Positions 22,701-33,705 of a DNA stretch of 64,000 nucleotides are shown piece after piece. The first letter of the stretch is position 1, and the number at the start of each line of letters is the position of its first letter. The translations under genes and the position numbers were made by a program. The stretch lies in assembly GCA_963971425.1 (NCBI GenBank), contig OZ020517.1, positions 10,046,501 through 10,110,500 on the forward strand, written 5' to 3'. The stretch is from Bryoerythrophyllum caledonicum. Its lineage: Eukaryota; Streptophyta; Bryopsida; Pottiales; Pottiaceae. The notes beneath the pieces were generated by a model. It did no database searches, had not been told where the DNA came from, and was given only the letters and a program-made list of their open reading frames with translations.

Positions 22701-24420
22701 CAACTAACTACAAATATATTAAGAAAAATAACAACAAATGGTCTCAACTTCAGCCCCTAGATGGATTAAACATGTAAAAAGTCAAGAATCTCACGAAGAA
22801 CAACAGCAATGTAACTTGATCGCCTTTCAGTACCCAAGTGTCTGAGCGGGCCTTGAAGCCAAAGACGGTGACCAAGGTCATTGGACAAGTGGGTTACCAT
22901 TTGACCTTCGTTAGTGTTTTGAAAACACCCTTCAAACACCACTTGATGGCCTTCGATAAGCACATCTCCAACCTCCAAGACGATTACTAAAGTTCTTGCC
23001 TCCGGTTGTAAACTTCTTAAACTTGTCAAAGGAACTTGTTGAGGATCAAAAGCGGTACGTGGTTGAATACAACGCTCAGAAGGCCCTGCTTCCTCTCGCT
23101 CACGCCGCCTTGATGTCGATGGTTGAGAAAGTTGAATTAGATCATCCGGTGAGTGAGCTAAAGGAAACTCCCAATCATCAGGGTCTTGAGAAGCCATACT
23201 ATCAACCTATAGAAACTAAGAAGAAACAATCCAAACTAATAATGACCTGAAGTAATGCATAAGGCACGGCAACCATCTACCCTTTATATATTTTTCGATA
23301 ACTTCATCAAGAAGCTTGCCTTCCCTAACATTAACTCAATGACATTTCTTTAATTGGAAACGGCTAAGCAAATTTAAGTAGCCATAGATGCCTTTCCATC
23401 TAAAAGATAGTCCACAGTAAAGTCAGATTAAGAAACAAACGACTTATCTGTAGCAGTATAAGACTATTGCAGGCTCGATGATAATCGCCAAGTTGCAGAC
23501 TTGGTTGGCTGTTAGAGCCCGTTTGTTATCCGCCGACTGATTCCGAGTTCGAGTCTCATTGAACTCGTTGAACTGTTCCGGCGGCTGCGGCTTGGCACTT
23601 GCTAGTGAGAGCAGGAAAATAAGCAGCCAACTGGCCACCTACCTACCCCTGAGCTAGAGACAAGAGATGCAGTACATCCAAGCTAGGCTAACAAGCTCCA
23701 AATGTTCCCACATTGAATTAAACTGTAGGTCACTCTACGATCACACTTTTTGTATCTATATTATCTTTTTACATAGTGTAGTAATTTACAACACGACAGC
23801 GTTTGTCTTCGAATTTCTAGGAGAGGTTTTATCTAGCGAGAACTTAGATACGCGCATGCGCTCCCATGGTAAGTATGCCCTTAATTTAGATGCAAATTGG
23901 AGATTAGAAGATGAGCTCAGCGATGCTAAGTGTCTCTCATTTGATGCGACGAGAGAAGGAAACGTCTCAAGATTTCTGAATCATAGGTTAGTCAAATTTT
24001 ATATTTTGATTTAGGCAACATTGTCTAGAAGATGTTTGTTGGAGAAGATGTATTCAAATCCAATCTAAGTGGTCTGAATGTGGAACGCAGATGCCATGAT
24101 GCAAATCTGTTACAGATTCCAGTTGTTATTGAGACGCATTTGACAGGATACTATCACGTAAGTATCTTCCACAATATGAATGGTCCAGTATTCCTCCTTC
24201 TATAAGAATGTTGGATGTGTACTTGAAATTAACAGACTCAACTGTGGTTTAAAACCAAGTCACATTCTTCACCAGTAGGAATGTGGTGGCCGGGGAGGAG
24301 CTCACATGGGACTATGGTATCGATTTTGAAGACACTACTAACGAAGTTCCAAGCTTTCGTTGCATATGTGGAAGCAAGGACTGTCGTGACCGAAGAAGTC
24401 GCCAGCAGAAGAAAAAGTGA
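16720..24420 (+). CDS. SUVR-type SET-domain histone methyltransferase with coiled-coil and RING-like N-terminus
   Basis: Ten exons fit GT-AG introns in phase: 16720-17093, 17282-18240, 19076-19531, 19626-19972, 20548-20850, 20964-21158, 21259-21364, 23800-23986, 24091-24161, 24260-24420 (about 1,052 aa). Exon 2 holds a long coiled coil, then a C3H2C3 finger (CVVC, CSCLHVYHPWC, C-x4-C). Exon 4 is basic. Exons 5-6 carry the pre-SET region (DLSKGAERTPISVV; GCCGC; FLKECGRGCHCDVLCANHVV). Exons 7-10 carry SET motifs EFLGEVLSS, GNVSRFLNHRC, GEELTWDYGIDF and the post-SET CICGSKDCRDR. These match Arabidopsis SUVR1/2/4, nuclear enzymes that methylate histone H3 lysine 9, but the usual WIYLD N-terminus is replaced. 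The start Met follows an acceptor at 16702, so leader exons lie upstream. Least certain are the 17093/17282 junction and the 2,435-bp intron before 23800, which adds a few residues at a conserved site. Confidence 0.7.
21365..22765. other. Large-intron sequence, AT-rich and repeat-like
   Basis: 21600-21830 is rich in TTAATTAA-type words. From about 22000 to 22400, similar blocks containing ATAGCT and GAAAGC near 22007, 22186 and 22360 suggest degenerate repeats. No coding sequence is seen on the plus strand. The stretch looks like an insertion that enlarged the intron. Confidence 0.4.
22766..23197 (-). CDS. Hypothetical 143-aa ORF nested in a SET-gene intron
   Basis: This minus-strand ORF lies inside the 21365-23799 intron of the plus-strand SET-domain gene. 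It starts MASQDPDDWEFPLAHSPDD, followed by a Ser/Arg/Glu-rich linker and a hydrophobic C-terminal half (LVIVLEVGDVLIEGHQVVFE). A TATA-like ATATATAAAG on the minus strand (about 23282-23291) lies some 90 bases upstream of the ATG. I recognise no domain. With the surrounding AT-rich repeats it may belong to an inserted mobile element. Confidence 0.4.
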   Translation of the reverse strand: MASQDPDDWEFPLAHSPDDLIQLSQPSTSRRREREEAGPSERCIQPRTAFDPQQVPLTSLRSLQPEARTLVIVLEVGDVLIEGHQVVFEGCFQNTNEGQMVTHLSNDLGHRLWLQGPLRHLGTERRSSYIAVVLREILDFLHV

Positions 24421-25093
24421 CCAATTTAATGTAGCTCAATGTTGTTTGAAAGCTATTGCCATTGCATATAGTTTTTTCCCCTGTATTTGTATGACAGTGA
24501 CTATATGCTATGGTGTACTGTGTGCTTAGGGATGTTTTGGGTTGCCGTAGAGGTACTTGTTCATTTCTTGCTTGCATAGCCAACGGGTAATGAATTGTAC
24601 GAGATAGAACATGGTGGTGTACATGCACAAAATGTTAATATAGTAAATACGACGCGCTTTCCATTTCCAAAACTTCTTGTGCACAATATTTTCTTCACCT
24701 ACTGATATAAAATTGTTATCTCTCATGGGAAAGAACAATTACCTTCAATTATACATTTTATGTCTATAGTATACCAGAGCTGTGGAATGATCGATAAGTA
24801 TATCAAATATACTATCAAGTATACTGACTAAATAATAGAGGTAGTACCTATACTGTCAATGTATCAAAACATACTATAGGTGTATGAATCTTACCTAAAG
24901 AATAAACATATAGCACATACATGGGGCGAACATATGAAACACAGGATATAAAGTATTGTTGCATAGTCTAGAATATACTAGAATGAGCTACACTTGGATT
25001 CGCTAATTGCATAACTGACATAACTTGTGGTCCCTACACGTATAGAAACCAGAGCAAATCAAAAGAACTAACCCAAACATGTGTTTGGAATAA
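24421..25093. other. Convergent intergenic region
   Basis: This lies between the 3' ends of the plus-strand SET-domain gene and the minus-strand transposase relic. It is AT-rich with many TATACT/AGTATA words between 24770 and 24980. No gene is seen. Confidence 0.4.
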
Positions 25094-28000
25094 TCAAAAA
25101 CCTTCCAGAGCCGTTCTTATGACATCTATGGATTCCTCTGGAAGTTGGTAGATAGGGTCACCTCCCTTGACCCTGTGTGTCGCCGGCAACATTGAGAACT
25201 TACAAGCAAGAACTAAATTTGCATCAATGTGAGCAACTACACTATTTTGAAGGAAAACATAAGAGTTAGAACTATTGCCCCATTTCTGATAATAAGTCCC
25301 CACAAGTATGTCGTCCCCCACGTCAAACTCACCTCCCCACCTGCAAGTGAACTTTTCACGAACGACTTCTTTTCGACGTTGGCACTTAAGCACATAGAAA
25401 TCAACGCCCTCCTCGTTTCCGTCATCCGCCGGAATTGCAAAGTTGTCCCCGATTTCCACCAAATCTCCCAGACTTTCGTCAATAGCATAGTTCCATGGAT
25501 CTTCATCTCCTTCGTCCAGTTGCCCCTGTTGCATAACGTCTCGTGCAAATGTCACATCTGTGGGAGCAAGCTTGATGATTGTCCATGCCTTCACATGCGA
25601 CATCTTTTCACAAGATGGCCAATCTCCATCCAAACAGTGGCAGCAATAACATGAGAGGTTTCGCACCATTAGCAATGTCGGATCGGTTGCAGAAACTCCC
25701 CAAATTGAATGTAGCTTTCTAGACCCTTGAATTGTGTGGCATCCGTACGGTTGTCGCCGGTCTACGGTGTCCACACCAATGTAGTGGAAGTATCTATGAG
25801 ATACTATTCTGTCGTTGACAATCGACCTTTCCACCAAACCCGCCATCTTTTCTTCCAAGAAATTCATCTCTTGCATCCTGCAGCTTCCGGCACAGATTGT
25901 GGAGTTGTTCAGTCCGCAAAGCTCTTTTGATAACAGCGCCTGCACCATCCCACTCCCCCTTCCCATGTCCCGTTCCGAAGTAATTCCATTCCATAAGACA
26001 ACCTTCTGTAAGCCCTGCATACCTACTAACAAAGTACATAGACCTTGCACCTTTGAATTGTCCGGCGCACCCGTCGCTCCACATCCAATGTTGGTTCACA
26101 TGTATACCACGAGACTTCAGCCGATTCCAGTGCCTCAAGAAACAATGCTGCACGAACAAGGTATCATGGGTTCTATCATTTGAAATATAGAAATGGGTCT
26201 CTTGTACTATGCCATCAATATTAGGCACATGACGGTAAGTAATGTGCACTAAAATTGTAATTTGCGTAGATTGCCAATGCATGGATTGTATCTCATTCTC
26301 GATCTCAAAGGTATAATTTTCGGCAAAATCAACATGAGATAGTATGGCATCAGTAGGCAAATCATTCATGCTAAGTCGGCATTGCACATCCTACCACCTA
26401 GCAACAAAATTATGGGTTATGAACTTGTGCAGCCGAGGCACAAGGTACTCAAAGAACTGAGTTGGAGATGTCTCCATGTAAACCTCTCCAAGGCGTTTCC
26501 GTGGCTTTCCATTCTCGTTCACTCCCACCACCTCCGAGTCAAAACGCCGCCACTTCAATTGGACTGTTGATGGCATTGACTCACGCGGACAGATAGGAAG
26601 CGTATGTCCTCCACATCTAGTACATGTTCCCATCAAGCACTCCAAGCGATGGAACTCCTTTGTGTTCGGCTTCGGGCACACCACTACCTCCCACAGTTTT
26701 GTAACCCCATCAAACTTATTCAAATGTGCTGAACATCCATCAGAATCTACATTGTGACACACAATGCATGCGCAATCGCAAGAAATCTCGGTGTGGAATC
26801 CTCGTGTGGCCTCTATGACTGATGATTAGGCCTGTCGAAGAATTTCTAGCTCAACGTAGTATTTACAGCAGCATACGTTGCGGTCATTGCATTTTTTTAC
26901 GAAGTAAGGCGGCATTCTCTCAAAGGCTCACATGGAGATGGGCTCATTAGAATGTGCAGCCTTGAACCTCTCGTACAAGGACGCCTGCCAAAGATAGTGC
27001 CCAAATTGCATGTCAGCAATGTGCAAAATATACCTTACGAGTATGTACAACAACTATAGAAGTATAACATCATACTACAAAGGTATGTCAATAAACTAAA
27101 AGAGTACATCCTGACTTAGACATGTGAGTATATACCTTGTGGTTTTTATACTCAAAATGAGTAGATAAGTGTTACAAGTACTTGTACACAGTATATTATA
27201 GTATATTAGCAACGTAAACTATGTTCTAGGATACCATGGTCTAGTGTCACAAGTATGATCATAGACTATATGGGGACATCGAATAACCTGAATAGTATTC
27301 ACAAAGTGTCTATAACTCTACATGAAGAGTGTGTTTGTGAAATAATCGAAGCCTATTGCAGAGGACTACGTCGGTATAACAACATACTCCAGGTGATGAG
27401 ATGTGACTTCATAAGTGTATCACATACTCTCAAGGATTATGTACACGGACAAGTTTAGCACATTTGAGTCTACACGAGTATCAACGAGGACCACCCATGT
27501 ATTCCATTGAACTACTGCTGTTCATTACGCACCAAAAAGTACTATATAATTATAACCTAGGGTACAGAAAGATACAAGGAATGTGTATCAAAGGACTACT
27601 GGAGTGTTTAACGACGACAAGAACGGGATGTTGATGATACTAACCAAGTTTGATACTATGATAGTGGTCGAATTACAAATGGGACCACACGAAATTATTC
27701 ACGTACAACCAAAGAGGGTGCGGTGAAGTACCTGACTTTCAAGCAGCAAGTGCGTTGGATGACTTTCGTACACCCTCTTCTCTATCCGTTTTCTCCTGAC
27801 ATCCTTCTTATTGGGACTGACTCGAGTCTCCGTAGACCACCACTCCTTCACAAGCTCCCTTGTTTGAATCGACAATCCAACCCTCTTTCTCCGCTCAACA
27901 AGCTTAAAAATCGACGATCCAGTGGATTGTAGACTTCCCCGTCGATGCAGCGCTGCGACTATGTTCTGTGTTTTCGTACGAAGGACCCTCGATATCGCAC

Positions 28001-29157
28001 GTACTCCTGTGCCATCTGTATTAATAGCAGCATCGAATAGTGCCTTCCTCCTCAATAATTTTTCTCTAGAGCATGGGTTTCTGAGGAGCTGCAATTCGTT
28101 CCTATAGGATTGAATGATGGCATGGCTAGTTTTCGCATCATCCTAATCACAGTAGCATTTGGGTAAATGGGGAACTATAATTTTGGAGGACAAAATTGTC
28201 TCCAGTACAGCCTGTCGGAACCCTAAACGCTCGCCAACAACTTCAAATTCCTTCAAGATGAATTCAGAAATCCGTGCAGAGACTCTACTTACATCCCTAC
28301 GTCCAGAATTGTCCCCACGAAGGTCCTCACCGGCAAGAGCCAATCGTAGCGACCGCTCCGCCAAATTCATCTTCTCGCTCTACAACGTCTTTGACGTTCA
28401 GCTGCTTTCTCCTTAGCTAAAGCAACCTCTTTATTCGATGGTCCACTAAGTTCAGGCCTAGCTGCACGCCTCCTAACCATCCTGTAAAGCTAACATAACA
28501 AAAGTATGTGAATACCATGTTCCTGAACGTGAACATGCAAAAACCACATTCTGTGAAGCTGGAAGCATTTACACACATGTAGTGAACGATATATTTTTTT
28601 AGACATGCAGACTACTTAATGTTCGTATAGAGTCACATGAAGATACCTTGGATTTCAAGAGCTTCCTCAGGAAACGCGCCTAACTTCTCAATGGCCTAAA
28701 AACTCCATACATGGGCTTCAGAGTGCATCTGTACAATGTCAATGTCTCAAGACGTCATCATAAAAAGTACACGTATAGAAACTAGAGCAGATCAAAAGAA
28801 AATGTATCATCAGATTGTCACATGAGAAGGGCATGATTAGCACTTGAGTGACACTTACGGTGATCTCGTCGCTCTCCGGGTCGTCTACTGAAGTGATATT
28901 CAGCTTCTTCAGCAAACTCATACTTGCGTCACTGGAGGATAGAATGATCTCCAATTTGTCCCTGATGAACTTCAAATTTTCCTTCACAAAGCACCCCGTC
29001 GTAGTGTGCCTTCTCTCCTCGAATTGCACACGGGTCCTCGGCTCGCAAGTGCAGCCCACAACTGCAGGTATTGATTGCACAAGATGGTCCTTGTCCACAT
29101 GCAAGAAAGACGAATCCAAGCTCTCGAAAATGAAATCGATTCCACCAGTAGAGTTAA
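25094..29157 (-). pseudogene. Intron-containing DDE-type transposase relic, family not assigned
   Basis: Minus-strand exon-like blocks follow in order. 29157-28857 is N-terminal, with donor GTAAGT. About 28698-28650 is a short exon. About 28480-28340 is basic (KEKAAERQRRCRARR). About 28094-27743 ends THLLLESQ before GTACTT. The main block runs from about 26990 to 25094. It contains SLYERFKAAHSNEPISM, a Cys-rich segment (CDCACIVCHNVDSDGCSAH; CLMGTCTRCGG), then SHVDFAENYTF, WSDGCAGQFKGA and GTGHGKGEWDGAGAV, an apparent D-D-E catalytic triad, and a C-terminal part with VRNLSCYCCHC. I know similar HVDFAENY-type uncharacterised proteins from other eukaryotes but cannot name the superfamily. In-frame stops (TAG near 26391, TGA and TAA near 26930 and 26830) and frameshifts (near 25855 and 28370) show decay. 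A host-domesticated gene is less likely. Confidence 0.6.
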
Positions 29158-30762
29158 CCTAAATCCCTGATTGTTCCATACCAGACAAAAATTCATCACT
29201 TGCAAAGGAAAAGCGAGACCCAACGATGAAGCACGAACTTCCCAAACTGTAGAGCAACAACTATGCTACCCCAAACAGTGTTCAATATGACCTACGGTCA
29301 TTCACGACTGGCATGTCATTGATCAGGAATATAGACTTTAATTTCTCACAGTCGTTCTCATAATGGTTTGGTAGAGTTACATTTACCAAGTGATTTAGAG
29401 CATGTTTATTGTAGAAACACACGTCTCTATTTACTCATGAGCACTGCAAACTGACTGCATGCCCGGTTATAGCTATCAATATTCAAAACAACGATAAATT
29501 TCGGAATGGAGATTTGCAGCTAAGTTCCACACACTCATTGTATCTATCAAGACATGGCAGAATGCAATATAGAGTCATACCTTGAAGAACTGAGTTTGCA
29601 TATGTCGACCAGATATCTGCAAAACCCTCTTTCTTGTAGCCGTCAAGGTATGTTGTCGCCTGCGGTTTTCTAGAGTTCGATCAATTCCAAGTACTACATT
29701 GGCGCTTGGATCTCGAATTTCTTCGAAGATTCCCTAAACTGTTTAGATTGCAAAAAACCACGTTAGTATGAAGGACTCGGTATATCTTGTCAGGAATAAT
29801 TTTATCACTAGGTAGGAGAAGATGGTGTAAACCTGTACATGTTTGCACTGGAAGAAGACGTCGATGCAGATCCCGGCGAGGTTGTAATCGACAGAGCTCA
29901 AAGGTCTGCAAAGTGGAGAAGACGACCCTGTACCAGTTACAGCGAGTAGATCTCTGAGCTACAGTCACATTGATGAGTTCTGATGCAGTAATGAACAAAG
30001 ATTGGCGACTCAAGTTCTCAACGTTCACAGATCTGGGAACTTCAGGCCGGCGGCTGCACATCACCTTCATCCATTGGGAGTTGTGCTGTATAGATTCTGG
30101 GGAAAGGCGCCGATAAATATGGAGTGACTGGAGGACAACACGTGTCGAATGATTATTGGCACGATTCTGACACAACAGTCGTATATTGGGATACTATGGA
30201 GGCTGCTAAGATACCAAATATACTTTGCAGTATGTTCGTATAGTGAGGACACCATTTCCTTAATTTTAAAGTTTTTTAACAAATAATAAATGGGTCAATA
30301 TTAGAGTTTGTGTAGGGTGTAGAGCCCCAATTTTTTTTTTAAAATGCCTACATTAACCCCCAATATAAGTGCTCTAAAAAATCAGCCCTTTTTTGGCTGT
30401 TTCAAGGAAATTAAAGTGGACGATCATAATTTTTCAATTGGAATGATTGAAAAGAACGAGTTTTGCATGTTAACTGAAAGTTTTGTAGCATTGTGAACTT
30501 CAGGTCTCCCACAAGAAGTATATTTGTAACTTTTTTAAAACTGTGACAAGTATGTAGTAATTACAAATATACTTCTTCTCATTGAACTGTAGTTCGATTT
30601 AGTTAAATTTTTTGATGTGTGCGATGGCATGGAAGTTTTATATCACATTTTGCATACCACCATCTGAAATCCAAGGCAAATTGGGCATGTGACGCAAAGG
30701 AGAAGTTGTGACATTGAAAAAACCGGTTTGTGACAGTATGTTCGTACCACCTTAGTCGACTA
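29158..30762. other. Intergenic stretch with a perfect hairpin
   Basis: No gene is supported. The ORF 29681-30175 (minus) has no recognisable domain. AGTATA/TATACT words are frequent and a 17-bp perfect inverted repeat lies at 30513-30577. Confidence 0.4.
30513..30577. repeat. 17-bp perfect inverted repeat
   Basis: AAGAAGTATATTTGTAA at 30513-30529 is the exact reverse complement of TTACAAATATACTTCTT at 30561-30577. The loop is 31 bases. Confidence 0.9.
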
Positions 30763-31734
30763 TCACCCAGATATGACATTCTCCGTCATCATGGAGTCAA
30801 CAAGGTGTGGTTCTAATCTTGTTGCCATTGCAGTAATTGGCCCAACATCAGTTGCCTCCTTGATGATACTCCCTAGCGTTTGAACCTTTTCAATTGAACG
30901 TTTCGCACACTCTATGGTCTTAATTGGAGAAATTGTGGCCACCACATTCTCCAATTTCTTCTGCAACTTCGGTTCAACCGTCACATTATCCAGACGCTCC
31001 TTCAAACATTCAATGCCATCGGGTTGCTTTTTCGAACATTGAATGCCATCGTGCCCTCTTTCAGTTGTTGGAGGCACATCTTGTATCTTAGGCTTTCGAC
31101 ACAGTAGACTACTCCCGCGAGTTCTCTTCTTCAATTCTCCTAAAACGTTCTTTGTGGCAACTAATTCTTGGTTATATAAATCAGGAATATGCTTATGTGT
31201 CCTCGCTATCCTAAGTGGAAACTGCGTTGTAGTTGGGAATGTGGTCCAATCCACCTTCTTCTTTAGTATCAACTCCGTATAAACCATTGATACCAAGTTG
31301 TAATTAAACAACCCCTTACTTCTTGGACGATCCCCAAATAAAGCCCGCCATACCTCCTCAGCTCGATGAATGACATGATCATCCTCACACAACCAGGGGT
31401 TGCACACAAAATCCCTGGTCTGACTCTCGTGGCATTTTTTGGGCCACAGTTTATCAACGTCATACATCTTTACGTACTTCTTGCACGTTTTGAATGTCCA
31501 GAAGTCTTCCATTTCCGCTTCCCAATTGTCCTTTGCCTTGATGTCTTCATTACCCAAAATCTCCCACTTCAAACCATGAGTAGCCCCTTTCTGTTTAATC
31601 CTCTTCTTCAAGCCCGCGTTTCCACTCGAGCCTAGGTATCCGTGCACCGTCACCTCTTCCGCCGATATGGTAGCTATTGTATTCAAGAATACACACACAA
31701 GATTTGCCTCGTTCTTGCATGAACACCGCAATCT
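30763..31734 (-). CDS. Unrecognised 322-codon ORF, probably an exon of a mobile-element or orphan gene
   Basis: This long minus-strand frame begins right after a splice-acceptor-like TTTACATTAG, so 31734 is probably an exon border rather than a start codon (the first in-frame candidate is a TTG). The N-terminal 200 residues look folded, with conserved-looking aromatic and cysteine positions (DVDKLWPKKCHESQTRDF; CNPWLCEDDHVIHRAEEVW). The C-terminal third is charged and repetitive (HDGIQC, PDGIEC) and predicted helical. I recognise no family. It lies 1.6 kb upstream of the transposase relic on the same strand and might be a second ORF of that element; this is inference. Confidence 0.5.
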   Translation of the reverse strand, partial: RLRCSCKNEANLVCVFLNTIATISAEEVTVHGYLGSSGNAGLKKRIKQKGATHGLKWEILGNEDIKAKDNWEAEMEDFWTFKTCKKYVKMYDVDKLWPKKCHESQTRDFVCNPWLCEDDHVIHRAEEVWRALFGDRPRSKGLFNYNLVSMVYTELILKKKVDWTTFPTTTQFPLRIARTHKHIPDLYNQELVATKNVLGELKKRTRGSSLLCRKPKIQDVPPTTERGHDGIQCSKKQPDGIECLKERLDNVTVEPKLQKKLENVVATISPIKTIECAKRSIEKVQTLGSIIKEATDVGPITAMATRLEPHLVDSMMTENVISG

Positions 31735-31854
31735 AATGTAAATAGAGTGTATCGTGTAGCATTAATGGACCCCCACTACTTCACCAAGTAGGAGCAGCAA
31801 GTACTTATGCAATTGCAGCACATCCGACCTAGATAGAGAAGTGTGGGAAGGAAG

Positions 31855-32035
31855 GGTGGCGGTCAGCTTCTACAGGAGGAGGACGGCCAAACCTAGAGCT
31901 GCAACCGTCTGATGCGGCGGACGGCCAATGGTGGTCGATCGGGCCACCTCGGGCGAACGGCCAAGGCGACCGCGAGACGCGGCGGACGGCCTCCATCGCC
32001 CATCCGTGGGTTCGGGCGGACGACCCGACTGTCCG
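31855..32035. repeat. CpG-rich block with GGCGGACGGCC motifs
   Basis: GGCGGACGGCC occurs twice here (near 31916 and 31981), with several CGGGCG and CGACC words, in a sharply GC-rich block directly followed by very AT-rich sequence. It shares its 11-mer with the block at 8660-8945. Confidence 0.55.
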
Positions 32036-32487
32036 CTTATTTGTTTTTTATTTTTTGTTTTTTATTTATATTTTAATTTTGAAAAAGTAAAATACTATTT
32101 TGTACTTTTTATTTTAATTATAATTTTGAAAAAGTAAAAATACTCCTTCCTTTTTGATATGCACCAAAAAAAGGGGATTTTGTCTAATAAATTAAATGAA
32201 ACTCTTTTTTTAAATAGTCAAAATAGGAAGAGGAATTTAAAGTTGCATATATATGAAAAAAAAACTCTCTTTTATTTTAGACCTATCAAAAATAAGAGAA
32301 AAAGGAAAACACTTATGAAAATAGATAAAATACTCTTATTTATTTTTTAATTTTAATTGTATTAAGGAAAGAAAATGTATAAAGTAATTATGTGATACCT
32401 ATTTATCTTTAAACTAGGAAAGAAACAAAGACAAAGGCTTGACATATGTTATTCTATAATTTTTTGTTGAGCCTTATGAAAATTTAA
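32036..32487. other. AT-rich sequence
   Basis: Very AT-rich with an imperfect direct repeat around TTTTGAAAAAGTAAAA (near 32075 and 32119). No gene is seen. Confidence 0.5.
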
Positions 32488-33705
32488 GGGCTAGTTTATA
32501 CTTGGGGCCGGATTGGAGGCCCGCCAGAACTCTCAAAGTTTCAACCAACTAGGTCTCAATCTCTCAAAATCCAACTTAAGGCTATATACTTGAGGCTGGC
32601 CGGAACTACATTTCATCCTACGTGTTGCCTTAGGTGGCATGGTTTTTAAATGGGCTTTTAAATTCTATACCAATTCCAAATTTTTGTTATTAAAATTGAA
32701 AAAATATTTGTTGAGTTTCATTCCTATTTTCGTAACTTCTACATAAATGTTTTTGACATACAATGTCATTTGAGTCCTAAACTAGCTTAAGTGATTGGAA
32801 TTGGGTGCCTCTACCTTAACCTTTAAACGTCGGGGCGACCAAAATCCGGTTGATGGAAGAATGTAAAATGCTCCCACGTGATGATAAAACATTACTTTCA
32901 TCGAAGTTTTTGTGAAGGTGTTGTCAATGAGTGCATGTAGCACATGCAGTCATTGACCCTTCACAAAGTGTGTAACTTTTTCTCTAAACAAGAAAGTATT
33001 TGTGACTTGGAACTCAATGTAGTGTATTTTAGAAACTTCTAGCTTAAGCTCTAAATCTGAATTTGAGTGATTAAAATGATGTTTTTTGAAATTGAGTCCA
33101 ATTAATGAAATGAAGTTTATCACATATAGTTTCCAATCCAATTTGTAAATTTGAAAAATACATACAATTGAGTAAGTTATTGCAATTTGAACTTTGGGCA
33201 TATTACCCCGGATGACCAATCATCTAATTTAAGCTGGACACGGAAGTTTCATCTACACCACAAGTTGCAACACAATAATGTACACCTTCAGTGAAATCAT
33301 CATATTTTGACGCAGAATTTGTGTATGATATGAAAATTCTTCAAATTTTATTCAGAAAATCACAATAATTTGAATTCTCACGAAAAGATATTGAGTTTTC
33401 TGTGACATGAGCAAAACATGTGGTGTCATCACTTAGAAATGAAATCAAAATATTTCCGCTTATATCTGATGAAGAATTAGAGCTCATATGAGAATGAAAA
33501 TTGGGATTCATTACTCGGTCAGAGCTTCGTCCTTTAAGGGTTAAAGAGTCGTGCAATGCAATATTAGGAAAATTGAGATTGTGATTCAATGAGTACAACC
33601 TAAATAAATAAGCAAATACAATCTAATATCCAAATATTAAAAGGCCGGATTGAGATCAAACTGGCCGGCCTTCCATCCGACCCTAGGCCTAATGTAAACC
33701 GGCCC
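32488..33705. mobile_element. Candidate non-autonomous DNA element with about 50-bp inverted ends
   Basis: The left end (GGGCTAGTTTATACTTGGGG, from 32488) and the reverse complement of the right end (GGGCCGGTTTACATTAGG, ending 33705) align over about 50 bases, including a shared CGGATxGGAxGGCC core. A third, direct copy of the end motif starts near 32577. No transposase is encoded. The TIRs are about 75 percent alike by eye. No clear target-site duplication was found, so the superfamily is open. Confidence 0.45.

Noticed and set aside
29681-30175. 164-codon minus ORF
   Set aside because: No domain, and composition resembles non-coding flanks; not supported as a gene.
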